Shown here one piece after another: positions 63,830 through 64,000 of a stretch of 64,000 nucleotides of DNA. The DNA is taken from contig NZ_RKHO01000001.1 of the NCBI RefSeq assembly GCF_003752505.1, positions 2,418,001-2,482,000 of the forward strand, written 5' to 3'. This stretch comes from Nocardioides aurantiacus. Lineage in GTDB: Bacteria; Actinomycetota; Actinomycetes; Propionibacteriales; Nocardioidaceae. The notes beneath the pieces were generated by a model. It was not told the DNA's origin and did not search any database. It saw only the letters and a list, made by a program, of their open reading frames with translations. The translations under genes were made by a program, and so were the position numbers. Within the stretch, counting starts at the first letter, position 1. Every line of letters begins with the position of its first letter.

Positions 63830-64000
63830 TCAGGGGGAGTACGTCGCCGCGACCAGGTCCGAGGCCGTGCGCGGCCAGCTGCCGCCCGCGGCCAGGGTGA
63901 ACAGGCGCTCGTCGGCGGTCACCAGGCGCAGCGGGACGTCGGCCTGCGGCGAGACCACCAGCGCGGTGGCGTCGTCGCGGAACAGGCTCGGCTCGACCAG
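63830..64000 (-). CDS. lpqB: 3' end of an LpqB-like lipoprotein gene
   Basis: A minus-strand frame enters from the right edge and stops at TGA 63832-63830. The visible 56 residues include 'PLRLVTADERLFTLAAGGSW' and end 'VAATYSP'. A beta-propeller-like ending plus its position directly upstream of comF match lpqB of the mtrA-mtrB-lpqB operon. The assignment rests on position more than on sequence. Confidence 0.6.
   Translation of the reverse strand: MVEPSLFRDDATALVVSPQADVPLRLVTADERLFTLAAGGSWPRTASDLVAATYSP

Overview
The window comes from a high-GC actinobacterium. The gene order secA - response regulator - hpf - comF - lpqB, the ftsE-ftsX-M23-smpB-ssrA cluster, the Ku/LigD end-joining genes, the Tad pilus genes, frequent GTG starts and stop/start overlaps, and the character of the proteins all point to the Nocardioidaceae, most likely Nocardioides. 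That placement is inferred from gene content only; no species was identified.

Bases 1-3640 look like the end of a genomic island abutting the 3' end of the tmRNA gene. They hold the tail of an unrecognised protein, a lipoprotein gene overlapping it, a truncated IS481-family transposase, a complete IS3-family element with 25-bp inverted termini (2163-3456), and a 17-codon stub of a type I restriction-modification methyltransferase gene (hsdM) cut exactly at the IS3 end. A palindrome and a 15-bp direct repeat lie between the stub and the tmRNA 3' end.

From 3641 to about 15.8 kb the sequence is core-like: ssrA (tmRNA), an amidohydrolase, a secreted trypsin-like protease, smpB, an M23 peptidase with ftsX and ftsE (cell division wall hydrolysis), a lipoprotein, a quinone-type oxidoreductase, a MarR regulator with a visible operator, secreted and membrane proteins of unknown role, and prfB. 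Next come an SDR enzyme, a fasciclin protein followed by an ECF sigma/anti-sigma pair (an arrangement recalling SigK/RskA/Mpt70), an unusual HTH-histidine-kinase-like fusion, DUF1059 and an esterase.

From 21.1 to 25.7 kb a minus-strand operon encodes a Tad/Flp pilus machine (tadA, tadB, tadC, a 59-codon pilin-like gene, three TadE/TadG-like genes). Its missing partners cpaB and a tadZ-like gene sit about 26 kb away at 51.9-53.9 kb. From 26.4 to 36.5 kb are a patatin-like lipase, the non-homologous end-joining genes (separate LigD polymerase and ligase genes divergent from ku), a secreted protein with a C-terminal APLTG sorting signal followed by its likely sortase, an endonuclease VIII, an SDR and an amidase. 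From 36.6 to 45.2 kb lie amino acid catabolism genes: the large NAD-glutamate dehydrogenase, tryptophan 2,3-dioxygenase and pruA, with a tandem DUF2505 pair between them. A secreted M4 metalloprotease, a wax-ester-synthase-like protein with an altered active site and a cupredoxin-like lipoprotein/membrane protein pair follow.

The right end (54-64 kb) holds an excisionase-type HTH protein, a LysM protein overlapping an Rv3235-family gene, a DUF418 membrane protein, secA, a YcaQ-family glycosylase, a NarL-type response regulator, the long ribosome hibernation factor, comF and the 3' end of an lpqB-like gene. No CRISPR array, rRNA or ordinary tRNA gene was seen.
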